Part shown: positions 42,774-55,000 of the stretch, in pieces
How the letters are laid out: each line of letters starts with the position of its first letter
Position numbering within the stretch: position 1 is the stretch's first letter
NCBI GenBank assembly: GCA_021613335.1
Contig: JAJTWR010000437.1
Coordinates: 434,001 to 498,000 of the forward strand
Direction: 5' to 3'
From: Whitmania pigra
Taxonomy: Eukaryota; Annelida; Clitellata; Hirudinida; Haemopidae
DNA: 64,000 bases
Translations under genes and position numbers: made by a program
The notes under the pieces: model-generated
What the model saw: the letters and a program-made list of their open reading frames with translations, nothing else
The model's database searches: none
What the model was told of the DNA's origin: nothing

Positions 42774-44940
42774 CAGTGGCGTAGCTAGGGTGTTTTTCGC
42801 CCGGGGACTATAAAATTGGCGCCACCCCCTCCCCCCGTTTAATCACATTTTTCTATTACATAGTAATAATAACTAAAAAAATAAACTTTGATGAAACATT
42901 GTATTTAAAGAAACAAATTTGTAGAAATTAAATTGCATGACTCGTTCAGTTCGCTGTCGCAAACTGGTCTTTGACATAGGCAAAATCTCTTTATTCCAAT
43001 TTCTCTCTTACAGCTCCAAGAAGAGCAAGATCACTTAGACCAGTGATACACAATTTTGTTGGCAGAGCCTCAAACAGAATTCGGAGAACCTCCGGAGACG
43101 AGCATTGGCATAGCAAGGTTTTAACACCAGGGAGAGCGAGCATTTAAAAAAAGGCCCCCACAATTTATTTCATTTAATTAAATTCATTATGTTTATCCGT
43201 ATTAATATGTTGTACATATTTTAAATAGAAACACTGAACACTCAAGCGGTGGAAAAAAACAATTTTGTTTATATTAATGAGGAGTCGGCATTAGGGACTT
43301 ACCGAAGGCAAAATAGTGGGGGCATAAAGGACAGTTTTTCCCAACTCCAAAAAATGTTTAATTAATATTTTTTCAATATTTATTGTTCGCCAGTATACCA
43401 AAACAAAAGATCCTTAGTAGGGATGTGCAGTCACTACAGCTTCTAAGGAGGTGTTCACAGCTTTCAAAGATTCAGCCATCTAGTACGCGACAAATTGCGC
43501 AGTTGTAAAGAATTCTCTATTTTCTGACATTTTTCTTTTAACGGTAGATATCGTTTGTTACTAGATGTGAAAAACACGTATAATACTTCTAAAATATTAA
43601 ACATATCGGAAATGATCGGCAACAATGTTCAACAGCGGTGTTTGTTCTGTGTGCTTGACAAGGAGCATATGGTACAAAATGGCCAACCAACTCAGCTACT
43701 TTCTGTTGAGCTCCTTTAAACTCTTTCGACATTGAAGCAGCAAAATCATACGATTGCAAAGAAAGATTGTCAACGACATTGCGTTGAAAGCAACTGACTT
43801 GTTCTTTCCTATTCCAGCGCCAGTCTTGTCAGTTATTTATGATATGAAACACGATAAGATCTCAGCTTAACGTCCTCAAACCATCCTTTTAAACAAGGAT
43901 TATAAAATGTACTATTTACTGGTAATTATTGTTTTCATCCTCGAAGCCTCTGAAAGCTAAGCCTTGACGACCAAGTGTGCTACCAATATTTTAACAACTT
44001 CAGTGTTATTATGCTAAAATTATTTCGTTTTATATCATCGTTTTACGTTTGTTTGTGTCTAACAAAATGTCAACATGTCCATGCTTCATCATGTAATTGG
44101 CTGTCTTGTGGGATTCAGAATAAAAATGCAAAGCAAGCTTTCCTTGTTTCTGGGTTCCTTTGCTTTTCATTTTCCCCAGTTTTTACTCCTTCTAAATACC
44201 AGCTTGTTTCGCTACATTCAGTCCCAGGTCCATAAATACGAACAAACAAAGCAAAACGCTTTATCTTTTTCAATACTATATTTAAGATGCTCAAATTCTT
44301 CATACCAAAGTGCTCTAAAACGGTGTTTTCCTTCATCTACAGGGAAGCTTGGCAATCTGGGCTGAAAAGGACCCATTGAAATAAGGTAATTTCGTTGGGC
44401 ATCTGTAGTTATTGGTCCTCTAATGCCTGGATCGTCACTTACAAGTTGTTGGTCTGGTTCCACTTTATCAATGGTGCCTGACATTTTTGTTGTTATTGCT
44501 ACCCATGTTTTATGGCAGATTTGCAATGTATTGTCGCAGGCTTTTATTATTTGATCCACTGAATCCATTATTTCATTTAGTAACAATCTCATATTTTGTT
44601 TTGCAATTCTTGCCGCGTTGTAACATTCCAGTAAGATGTTCATATTTTCCAACACATTCTACCCAGTCTTGTTCCATGTCACAAGTAATAACAGCTGACG
44701 ATGACTGGTTTTCGGTCATAGATTGCTCAGACTCCGATTCTGTTCTAAATTCAATCACTTTCATAGTTGAAGTTGGCGATTCAACATTTATTACAATATC
44801 ATTTTCATCAAATGACTTTGACTGAGTTTCTGGATTGTCTAAATCTGTTGCTGATGGTAAACGACTACGATTTGCAGCCTCGAACGGATTCTTTGGGGCT
44901 CCTTTTTTAAACAAACTTTTAACGTTAATACGTTTTCCTT
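42774..44940 (-). mobile_element. ZMYM-type hAT relic with TTF zinc finger
   Basis: The left end CAGTGGCGTAGCTAGGG and following 300 bp match 28989-29310. The core (43590-43870) matches the transposase at 30930-31460 but is shortened and frameshifted. The N-terminal part is preserved here: 44914-44573 (acidic, disordered) and 44655-44218 with 'GPFQPRLPSFPVDEGKHRFR', 'LKYSIEKDKAFCFVC', a TTF-type zinc finger characteristic of ZMYM/hAT proteins. No right terminus or TSD was found. Confidence 0.8.
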
Positions 44941-45065
44941 CATGACATGAATCTTCATGGCTTTTTTAGAATCGTTATTAAATTGCTTCTTGCACGCTTA
45001 GCACTGGACCAGATAGCGATATTTTAATAAAAACACAAAATTTATATTACTGTTACATGTTTTAC

Positions 45066-45190
45066 AATTTTTTAATATTTTGTTAACGTCCGTTGCATAG
45101 CTAGATGATTAGGACGGTGCTCCCGCAGCGGGGTTTGAACCCCGTGCTGCCGTCGTGATAGGCGCAGCCTTAACCGTTAGGGCATGCGGG
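45066..45190 (-). repeat. tRNA-derived SINE, better preserved copy
   Basis: On the minus strand: TCCCGCA can pair over all seven positions with TGCGGGA, A-box-like TGCCCTAACGG, and a perfect five-pair T arm around GGTTCAAACC. The anticodon arm again has a 13-nt loop between GCTGC and GCAGC, so it is not a normal tRNA gene. The tail has AATCATCTAGCTATGCAACG. Opposite orientation to 4166-4292. Confidence 0.75.
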
Positions 45191-45199
45191 ACAACAATT

Positions 45200-45630
45200 T
45201 TTTAACTTTTTTATTTTTATTTGATTATAGTCCGTTGCATAACTCAGATGATTTGGAGCAATTTTTTAACGATAGTAAAGCGTTTTTACATCTGTGGTAA
45301 ACAAGAAATAGGTCTTTTTTATAAATTAAATTTCGGTACTTGCGCTGGAGACACGTTAACGAAACATATATTTTTAGAAAGGAAATAATTTGCAAATTTT
45401 AAATATGTTTTTAAAATTACAAGCGCGTTAAGGAATTTTATGTTATCGGCGCTCAAAGCTTTAGAAGTTAACCAAAAATTCATTTTTATTTAAAATACAT
45501 TATTTTTTACGCGCATCATTTGCTAAAGCAAAACCTTTTTAGCAAAAAAAAATGTATGTTTTTAGCTCTATGCGTTCCAGAGTTATTAGATGTCAAAGTT
45601 CTTACTGAAGTCTTGCTAACTTCCCCGTCG
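45200..45630 (-). repeat. composite repeat arm, partner of 3.7-4.15 kb
   Basis: Reverse complement of 3690-4157 with scattered substitutions. The SINE lies on the same side in both copies. No coding content. Confidence 0.75.
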
Positions 45631-45649
45631 TCCTGACCTATTCCTCACC

Positions 45650-45781
45650 TGCAGCAACATCTAATCTTTGTCTCTTGTTGGACCAGACTGCAAAGAAATT
45701 TGTGGAAAAATCTTCTGTCTCTAACTCTAGCGCTTGACCATCTGCAAACATGCCACCCTGTTTCTTGTCATCCTTCGTCAT
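45650..45781 (-). other. candidate first exon
   Basis: An ATG at 45781 opens 44 codons ('MTKDDKKQGGMFADGQALEL', then 'FFAVWSNKRQRLDVAA') ending at a consensus donor GCAG|GTGAGG. No partner exon could be identified; the composite repeat would lie in its intron. I do not recognise the protein. Confidence 0.3.
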
Positions 45782-45960
45782 TGTATCTATACGTGACTTA
45801 AATCATCACGAGTTTAGATTTCAGGACCTCATCGGTTAGTAAAACTTAAATTGAGGATGGACTATAGCTGTGAACTGAGCATCAATATTGTTATTTGTCA
45901 TTAAATCTTTGCTAAAGTCTGCATTGAAACTTTTTTTAAGCATACCATTTTCAAGTTTTG

Positions 45961-46320
45961 CTAAACTAAATTAAGAGTATAACTGGCACATTTCCAGTGG
46001 CGAGGCAATCTATATATATGACTTTCATCATCTTCAAAACCACCAGTGTTTTTCAATATATCATCAATATTCAAATATTCAATATTCTTCAATTTTGATT
46101 TGCCTTCAACTAAATCACTCGCCGAAAGTTCAATGTCATCAGATGAAAATATACACATAAAATAAAATTATTTTAAATTTTTATTATTTTATAACGCTCG
46201 AAAAAGTATCGACGATACTAAATCTAGGGCAGTTATCATCTTCGCCACAGTCGACTATTGCACTGAACAAAAAATCCAGGATCAAATCCAATTCAGTTGT
46301 TTTCCCTTGAATCATGAAAG
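45961..46320 (-). pseudogene. hAT-like transposase fragment
   Basis: 46158-45961 ends 'LPRHWKCASYTLNLV', the catalytic-region motif seen in many hAT transposases ('HWRCASHTLNL'), and 46320-46200 in another frame reads 'TTELDLILDFLFSAIVD'. Short, broken, with no terminal repeats. Confidence 0.5.
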
Positions 46321-47062
46321 TGAACATAAAAATAAACACACTTTGGAATCCTAATACAAGTTATTAAAAGCACAATCAACCAAATGTTTTGCAATATATA
46401 TGATTGATATACTTCAAGATGTACAACCCTCATAATTAGCAATCTTACTTTCAGCAAAAAATACAAATTGATTAAAAGTTCATTTAAAGGCACAATACTT
46501 TTTCAAGAGTTACTGGAGAAATTACAAAAAAATCATGCTTTAAATTAAATGAATGTTGCTAATAATTCCATAATGCAAGAAAGGTTATTCAATTATAGAT
46601 GCTGAGAAAAGTCGCTTGACCAATGTAATGTGCGATTCATAAACCTTGGTCTTTAAAACTAAAATAAAACAACAGTAAGTACAAACGAATGTATTGAGCT
46701 ACTTGAATGCACAACAAAACACAATATCAGTAAGAACAAATAATGGTAAATAGCAAGCAATTTCATAGCAACTGTTCAAAATATTAATCAGTGAATAATA
46801 ATTAATATCAGTGAGTATAAATATGTGAGCACAAACTGTTATTGTGTTTTGTTGTTTTATTTTAGTTTTAGATACGAAGACTTATGAATAGCGATATATG
46901 AAATGTGGATGTCAAATCTTCAAAGATCAAGGCTTCAGTGAAATAGTGTCATTTTTCAATAGATTAATCTTCCTTGCATTCAGTATTGGAAACTTGTCGC
47001 AGTTTCAATTCCATCACCAATTTCAGTTTTGGCCACGTCCACCACTGCAACATTTTTTGCAA
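46321..47062. other. 3' flank of ARB2A-like gene
   Basis: AT-rich sequence downstream of the minus-strand ARB2A-like gene; nothing coding is recognised. Confidence 0.4.
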
Positions 47063-50000
47063 TCATTTCCTTTTTTTTGAGCAAAAAAAATCAGAAAGTT
47101 GATATTTACAAGCAGAATCCACCAAAGTCTCACAATGTTCAGCTTCAGATCTTTTGATTTGACCAGCAATCTCTGATGGACTGAAAGATGTCCCTGATTG
47201 ACAATCAAGAATTTCACTTTGACCCAAATCCCTGTCAGAGGTTGCAGTTGTTTTGATTTTATTTGAAGAACGTTTGTTAGTTTCATCAACTTCTGAGCCT
47301 TCCTCTTGTTTTGTTTCCTTAAACTTTTCTTCAAAGAACTGAAACACAGATTTCATGCAAGTTGTTGATGTCCATTCGTGTTGTCCATGACCTGGAAGCA
47401 ACTTTTAATGCATCAACATTTCTTAACTACATTTTTAAAAAATATGTGGAACACAGGCATTAATAATAAATCATTGAATAAATAAGAGATTTATCACTTT
47501 TAGCATTATTAGTTGCGTCTGAAATTTTGAGGCCACCAAAAAAACTTGGGGAAACCTCTCATAAAAGAGGAAAGTTTTTAATGCAATATGAAGTCCATTT
47601 ATTGAGTTTGTGTGTCAACAGCATGACGAACCTGTCATCCAACATCATTAAGTAGGGTCAAAATTGTGGAAAGGTCATTAATTAGAGCCTCCATAGTATA
47701 AGGTTCAGATGGAAAACAGGCATGTTGGCACTAGGTTTTGACTATTCTTAAATACTAATGTAGATAATCTGTAGTCTAATAAAGAATTAAATGGCAGCCA
47801 GAGTAACAAAAAAATCTTATTATTCTCACATTGTTCTTAAATTATAAACACTATTACTACAAATAAGAATTTTGATTTAACCAGCTGAACGTCTCTCAAT
47901 GCAATCGGTTGAAAAGTAACTCTTTTGAATAGGTGTGTCCAAAGCTTCTTCACTAGCTACCCAATTTCTGGCACACTGCATTGCAAGAGAAATATAGAGT
48001 TTAATTAGCTATTTCTGCCTATAATACATTAAGTGATTTACCAATTTAGAGTAATAGTTGTGTTAAATAATGAATCTCAATGGACATTTTAAAATAATTG
48101 ACAAATCAACAGGCAATCATTCTCCATCAAAATTAATTCAGAAAATATTTCCAGCCTTCTTGAAGAAGTCATTAACTTCTTTAGTATTCATTCCAAACGT
48201 ATGGACTGAATCAGAGAAACCAATTGCAAAAACTCTTTTTCGAAAGCTCTCTTGTTTCGCCTACAAATAATTATAAGGATAATTGTCTCATAAACAAAAG
48301 AGTGAGTTTACATGCATAATCGTAACTAAAAATTACATATATCAAATGAGTCAGATGGTTATGTGCTCATAAAGGTGTCAAGTTCATATCCTAACTTGAA
48401 CTCCCCTAGAGCGCCCTTGTAAGGAATTGGCTGTACAAATTGGCTCATTTCATCATCAGAGTTAAATGGACATATTAATGACTAAGATTCTGAATTTGAT
48501 TGTAGTCGCTTATGTCTAAACAGAACATCATAACCACTTCAATGCTTAAGTTAGCTTTCCCTGAAGAGGTACATTTTTGGGGCACAGTGAAACTTGGCTG
48601 GAGTTAAGTTACATTAAATCTGTTTATGCAAATGCAGTACAATCATAGGATTATTTGTTGAATCATAACAAAAATGAAACGAAATCCTCCTCATACCAGT
48701 GAAACTGTCACAACTCCTCCATAACTATGTGCCATGATAGCAATATGTTTGGCTTTCACTCTCTCCATTATGAAGTTGTCCCAAACATACAAGGCATGCT
48801 GTTCTGCACCTTCACTGCCCTAAAATCAGTATTTTGACTTTTAAAATTAAATATCAGTTGTTTCATTAAGTGGCAGTCACAAAACCCTTATAGGATGGTG
48901 GTTTATTTCATTTTGATTGGTGTTTAGAACCACCACTTCATATCCATCCTTGTATGCTTGTTCAATGTAAGGAATCTGGCTACCATCCATCAGGTTGTCA
49001 TTGATGATGATTCTTTAAACAATGTTAATAATTAATACAACTTGAAATTGGTGTTGAGGTTAGTGTTCCTGCAATTGGTGGTAATAGCAGTTGTGTTTGC
49101 AACCGACCTGAACTGCCAGAGTGAAGATGCCATATAAATGGCACAGTGAATAAAAAGTGCCTTCACAACCTATTAGGACACTAATAATAAAAAGCTAAAA
49201 TATTCAACCACCTTCTTGCCCACTGTCCAGCCCTTACCACACCACTTCCATGTATAAGAACCAACAACTTGTCCTCAGTCATTTCTGCATTCTCACTGGC
49301 AAAGAAGAAGCCTTGTGGTTCATCAGGTGTTGCATAAAACTTTTAAATTAGAAGTAATTTATTAACAGATTTAAAGCAATAATTTATAATGCAATTAAAG
49401 TAACTTCAACCATAGAATATATCTAGAATTCAAAATAACATTTATCGTCAAATATAATTAACATCATCTGAAAGGAAGCCAATCAATCACAATTAAAAAT
49501 GAAAACAAACCGGGATGAACTGTCTGATCATTTTGCTCCTTGTTTGAAGGAGTTCATAAATGTATTCGTCAATGCCCTTTTGATAAATTCATGTTTTGTG
49601 TTCAAAAATATTGGAAGCAATAAAGCACGACTCACCTTGCCAATCTCTTCATATCTTTTTTGGTTTTTGTAATGGTTTTCATAAAAATTAAAATTAAACC
49701 TCTTTCCATTTTTGTCTCTCAGGACATGATCTGATGCAAGTGCAATGCATGATGTAATAATTCATTTATTCAATCAGTCAATTCACGACATTTAAAGCCG
49801 ATTAGAATTACAAGTTTATAAACTATATTATTTTGAAAATTATGTTAAAAGCAAAAGTAATTCCATGAAATAATTTACCCTTGTCAAACTTGTGTCCATT
49901 AAATCTTTTATATTCGTCTAAAAAATCAGAATCAAATAACTTTTCATTGAGATCATCAAAATCAATTTAAATAAGAAAAATATGTGCCATATTCACATTG

Positions 50001-51056
50001 CAAATACTAAGTGTAGTTATTAAAGATTTAATATAATAGCAACAAAATTTTTGGAAATTGTGCTACATTTGAACACCTTATGTCCACTTTTAGATGTTTT
50101 GATAAGATTTTATTCACCAATTATATTTGATCCTGATTCTGTTTGAGATGCATCCATAGATTTTTCCAATTTTAGTGTTGAATAATCAGATTTATCATCA
50201 CAAACATTTTTTTCTAGGATGTCAGATGTAGGAATTGGGTTGACTTTATAAAAAGATCAAATTAAGCCCGTTTCCATTACTTTTGAGCAAAGGCTCATCG
50301 ATTTATGATACAAGAAGATTTTACTCACCAAATATATTTGATAAAGTTCCTGATCCTGTTTGAGACACTTCTGAAGATCCTTCCAACTTTAGTATTGTAT
50401 CATCAGATTTATCACCAACATTTTTTTCTGATATGTCAGATGCAGGATTTGCATAACTTTTTGATGCCATCCTGCCATATTTGTAGTGCACACAACTTTC
50501 ATTTAAGTGTTTCTGTTTCAACAAAATTTCTTTGTCTTCATGGTTTGTAGAATTAACACTTGACAATTTTTTAATTTTTGAAACATTGTCAGTTTTGAAG
50601 TCATTCAAATTTTCTTCATCTTCAATTTTGATCGGAGTCGTTTTTATTTCTCCAATTGCTATATCATCTGATGTTGTCAGTGACTGATCACTATTAATTC
50701 CTTCATATTTTTCCCCTTTCTTTGAGGCTTTTGAATCATCTGAAATCAAAGCATCATTGATTTATCATCACAAATATTTGTTTCTTTGACATTGGATGCC
50801 AAAGTCTGAGATTACAAACAATTTATTTGCATGCAGTCAAGCTTCATATTTCCCTAGTCATCATCACATTTTTACCACAAATATTTAACAAAGTACCCTT
50901 TCTTTCTTGAATTTCATCTTGAGTTGGTTCATCATCAGATATTTCACCAAGTGATGTTAATTCCGAATTTTCTTCCTTAAGTTCATCAATAATCGTCGCA
51001 ACTCCTAAAGACTTTATTAATTCATCATTGGCATGATCACCTTCATGGTTTTCCAT
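47063..51056 (-). CDS. ARB2A: ARB2A/FAM172A-like co-transcriptional regulator
   Basis: Twelve coding exons: 51056-50876, 50739-50329, 50243-50118, 49917-49879, 49730-49636, 49576-49511, 49339-49212, 49012-48886, 48819-48697, 48260-48156, 47975-47882 and 47391-47063. Phases agree throughout and the sum is 1824 nt (607 aa plus stop). An acceptor at 51078 suggests a 5' UTR intron. Residues 1-250 are acidic and disordered; the Arb2 fold follows: 'KRYEEIGK', '[19 protein letters not shown]', '[13 protein letters not shown]', '[10 protein letters not shown]', '[12 protein letters not shown]', '[11 protein letters not shown]'. Human FAM172A has nearly the same blocks in 416 aa; the N-terminal extension is unusual. 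Exons 2 and 3 end in related sequence. The exon 10 donor is AAG|GC rather than GT, so splicing there needs checking. Known relatives act in the nucleus with Ago2 and in alternative splicing. Confidence 0.85.
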
Positions 51057-51544
51057 TATAATTATTTTTATGAAAGTCTGAAATAAATTTGTTGTAGTTT
51101 TAAGGCTTCTCTGAAATAACTTTGTAAATTTAAAATAGCAATTAGTTTCTGAATGAGGTATCGGAAAACGTTCGTGTCGTTTAAATATGATTGCTCCTTT
51201 CACTTTCAAGTTTGAGCAACAGTAATGAAAATCTTATAGCAAATGCTCAATTCTAAACAAATCTAGACACCTACGATAACCACCACCGTTAACCTGCAGC
51301 AGATCATAAAATACCAAAACCTGAAAACAGATTCACCGTTATTTCCCTGGCATTTATTAATTGATATTATGTTTGTCTAATTGCGCTTTAGCAAATTTTA
51401 CTTAAAATTAAAATAAATTAAATCTCTACTAATCACTCTAAAAAATAAATTTTACTTAAATATACTTTCTACTTAACGATATGGATTGAGAAAAGGAGAA
51501 AACACCAGCGACGAATCATTAAATTTGAATTTGTTTAATAGTTT

Positions 51545-51698
51545 TATTCACTTGTAAAGTATTTTGCCAACCTCTTTACCAACTTTTGCTTCCCTATCTT
51601 GCGCCCATCCTTAGCTAGCCAAGGGATTTCAGCATGCTCCCATCTCCACAATTCACTGAGAAAAGTTGAATTCAAGGTCATCAAATACTCTGAAAATA
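51545..51698 (-). other. candidate terminal exon, unknown gene
   Basis: An acceptor TGATATTTTCAG at about 51699 is followed by an open frame 'STFLSELWRWEHAEIPWLAK', then 'KQKLVKRLAKYFTSE' and TAA, the stop overlapping an AATAAA signal. It looks protein-like rather than random, but no upstream exon was found; the Gypsy element and hAT ends lie between it and any upstream partner. Confidence 0.35.
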
Positions 51699-51725
51699 TC
51701 ACCAGCTACACTTTTGTTTACCGCT

Positions 51726-51800
51726 GAGCTGGCGACGAGCAGGGGCGCCGAGAGCCAGCAAGGGCCCCAGGGCAGGACATCATTGCGGGCCCCTCGTCAA
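51726..51800 (+). repeat. hAT terminus fragment
   Basis: CAGGGGCGCCGAGAGCCAGC followed by GGGCCCC runs resembles an end of a GC-tipped hAT; the reverse of 57785-57840 is similar (CAGTGACGCCGAGAGGG). Both are solo ends. Confidence 0.4.
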
Positions 51801-52007
51801 AATACACTCAATTCCGGATATAGTCGAGTCGGTTACAGTCAAGCTGATCTCTTGCACCGTGTAAACCATACGTAGCTTACTATTTTCGATTATAGTAAAT
51901 ATTCGGTTATAGCCAAGTCAACAGCCTACAGTTTTGGACGTGACTATATCCGAAATTGACCGTATTTAGAAATTTTGTCTCTATAAAAAACCTGTAAATC
52001 GAGGTAA

Positions 52008-55000
52008 ATGTTACAATCAAGCAAATGCTTGATATTCATCTCTGCTTTGCAAGGAACAAAGTACGCAGACATCAGAACCAGATTGTTGTCGAAACTGGGT
52101 AAACAAGAAGGTTGCACGTTGGCAGATCTGGTGAACGAGTGTGAGAGCATCATAGGTCTGAAGAAAGATGCAGATTTAGTAGATGATACCTCACACCATG
52201 CTGTAAATGCAGTTCAGAGAGGCAACCCGAGGAAGAAGAATCGTCAGAATCTCCCTAGCAACGAGATCCCTCGACCTTCAACCAAAGGAGCCTGCTTCAT
52301 CTGTGGATCCTTGCTTCATCTGAAGAAGGATTGCCCAAAGAACAACTGCACAAGACAGAACAGAACCAAAAAGATTAAGAAGATTGAAGATGACGTTGGG
52401 GCTACACATCGGAGATACACAGAGGTCAGCTTTGGTGAGACCAAGGTTAAGATGCAGCTTGATTCCGGTGCGGAGGTCACAGTTATCAGCAAAGAGGCCT
52501 GGGAACGGATAGGTTCACCAGCTCTTGAGAAGACTACGACATCACTGGGTGCTGCAAACGGAACTCCGATTGAGGTCCTAGGTCAATTTGATGTACAGTT
52601 CACCTGCGGAGGACATTCAGGCCACGGTCGCTGCTATGTGGCTGAAAACATTGAACAGCTGTTGGACATCGAGTGGATGAACCAACTACCACCTCTTCAG
52701 AAGGCCTTCAATGCCATCTGCTGCAAGATTGAGCAGAAGCCAGAAGAAGGGAGAAACTTGGCCAAAGTGGCTGATTGTGGTTTTCGCGTCAGGATGGAGA
52801 AGTTCCTTTGCGAAACCAGAAATCAAGTTTTTGGGACATGTGGTTTCAAAAGACGGCCGTCGACCAGACCCAGAAAAAATTCAAGCAGTTGTTGAGATGC
52901 CAGCGCCTAAGGACCCAAAGCAGCTGAAGTCGTTCTTAGGCATGATCAGCTATTATTCGTCTTTCGTACCTGAGATGCGTTCAATGAGAGGCCCATTGGA
53001 TGATCTAGAAAGGGAAGACAAATTTGTGTGGACTGCAGAGCACCAGAAAGTTTTGGAGAGACTCAAGAAAGTGCTGCAGTCAGATCTGTTGTTGACGCAC
53101 TTCGACCCTGGACTGGACATCGTCGTTGCTGCGGACGCGTGTGATTATGGAGTGGGAGCTGTTATCTCCCATCGTTTTCCGAACGGCACGGAGAAGGCAA
53201 TCGCACACGCCAGTAGATCTCTCACCAAGGCCAAGAAGAACTACGGACAGATCGAGAAAGAAGCTCTGGCCCTAGTGTTTTGGGTGAGGAAATTTTACCG
53301 TTACATCTATGGCAGACGTTTTCTGTTGCTGACTGACCACAAGCCGCTTTTATCAATTTTTGGATCGAAAGTTGGCATTTCTGCGCACTCAGCAAATCGG
53401 CTCCAAAGATGGGAACTCGTCTTACTTGCATACGATTTTGTCATCGAGTACAGGCGATCTACCCACTTTGGCCAAGCCGATGCCCTGTCCCGTCTCATCG
53501 CTTCAAAGCAGCTGCCCGAAGATGAAGACATTGTCATCGCAAGGATTGAACAAGATGTCAAGGCAGTTCAAAGCGATGTCATCCGTTACTTGCCAGTCAC
53601 AAGGGAGGATATTCGGAGGATGACCGAAGAAGATTCTGAGTTGAAGATAGTTGTGGAAGCCGTTAAGACAGGACGATGGCCAAGTTTCCAGGCTGGATCG
53701 ACCTTACACGCCTTCCACAGTCGTTCTGTGGAGCTGTCTGTTCACGAAGGTGCACTCTTCACGGGATCGCGTGCTGTGATTCCAGCGGTGCTTCGAAGCC
53801 GAATTTTGAAGATGCTGCATGAGGGACACCCAGGAGCCACCAGAATGAAGATGCTTGCTCGGAGGTATGTTTATTGGCAAGGAATTGACAAGGACATTGA
53901 AGACAGGGTGAAGCTTTGCAACTCATGTCAATTAGCTGCAAAGATGCCTGTCAGGAATGAATTGACACCATGGCCGAAACCCGATTGCGCTTGGGAGAAG
54001 ATCCACATCGATTTTGCCGGACCGATGAAAGGAATGATGTTTCTCATCGTGGTGGATGCATTCTCCAAGTGGCCTGAAGTTGTGCAGATGAAGACTTCAA
54101 CAACCACTGCGACAATCAAAGAGCTGGGTAGGATTTTCGCTCAGCATGGATACCCAAAGGTGCTCGTTTCGGACAATGGCACTCAATTCACATCAAAGGA
54201 GTTTCAAGATTACTGTTTAAGAAATGGAATAGAGCATATTAGATCACCGCCATATCAACCTCATTGCAACGGACAAGCGGAACGTTTTGTCGACACCTTT
54301 AAAAGGTCATTGCAGAAGCTACAGGGGGAGGGAGTGATGGGTGATGCGCTCCAAACATTCCTCCAATCTTATAGGACCACGCCATGCCAGAGGCGTAGCT
54401 AAGGGGGGCAGGGGTACATATGTCCCCTGGCGCCAAGATACAGGGGCGCCAAAATGAGGCTTAATGCATCAATGGGACAGGATCGACTCAGTGATCTTGC
54501 TCTTCTTAGTATAGAAAGAGAAACGCTTGAGAAAACAGACTTTGATGACGTTATTGATCAGTTTGCAACTGTTAAATCAAGAAAAATAAATCTATTTTAG
54601 ACAGTATTAGACTACTATGCATGTAAATCATCTTAGACTGTGACTGATTGGGTGAAGCATGTGCTACTATTTGTAGAACGTTTTTTCACTTTTAAATGGA
54701 TGCCTTGTGCCATTAAAATTTGATTTTTATTTCAATTTCAAATTTAGTGTAATACAGTAAGATTAAATATATAGACATGGAAAAGGGCGCCAATTCTATA
54801 GTTTGCCCCCGGGCGCAAAATACCCAGGCTACGCCTCTGCGCCATGCCCGTCTTTAATAGGATTGAAGACTCCAGCAGAAGAATTCTTGGGAAGACAGTT
54901 GAGAACTCCACTGAGTGACCTCCAACTCAAGGAATGAAAGGCTCATCTCCATAGGAAAGATCAGGAAATGGATGAAACAAAGTCTGGACGCCATCGTAGG

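Noticed and set aside
45115..45190. Possible functional tRNA gene
   Set aside because: Acceptor and T arms pair well, but the anticodon arm has a 13-nt loop, and the unit is part of a repeat with a SINE tail found at several places.
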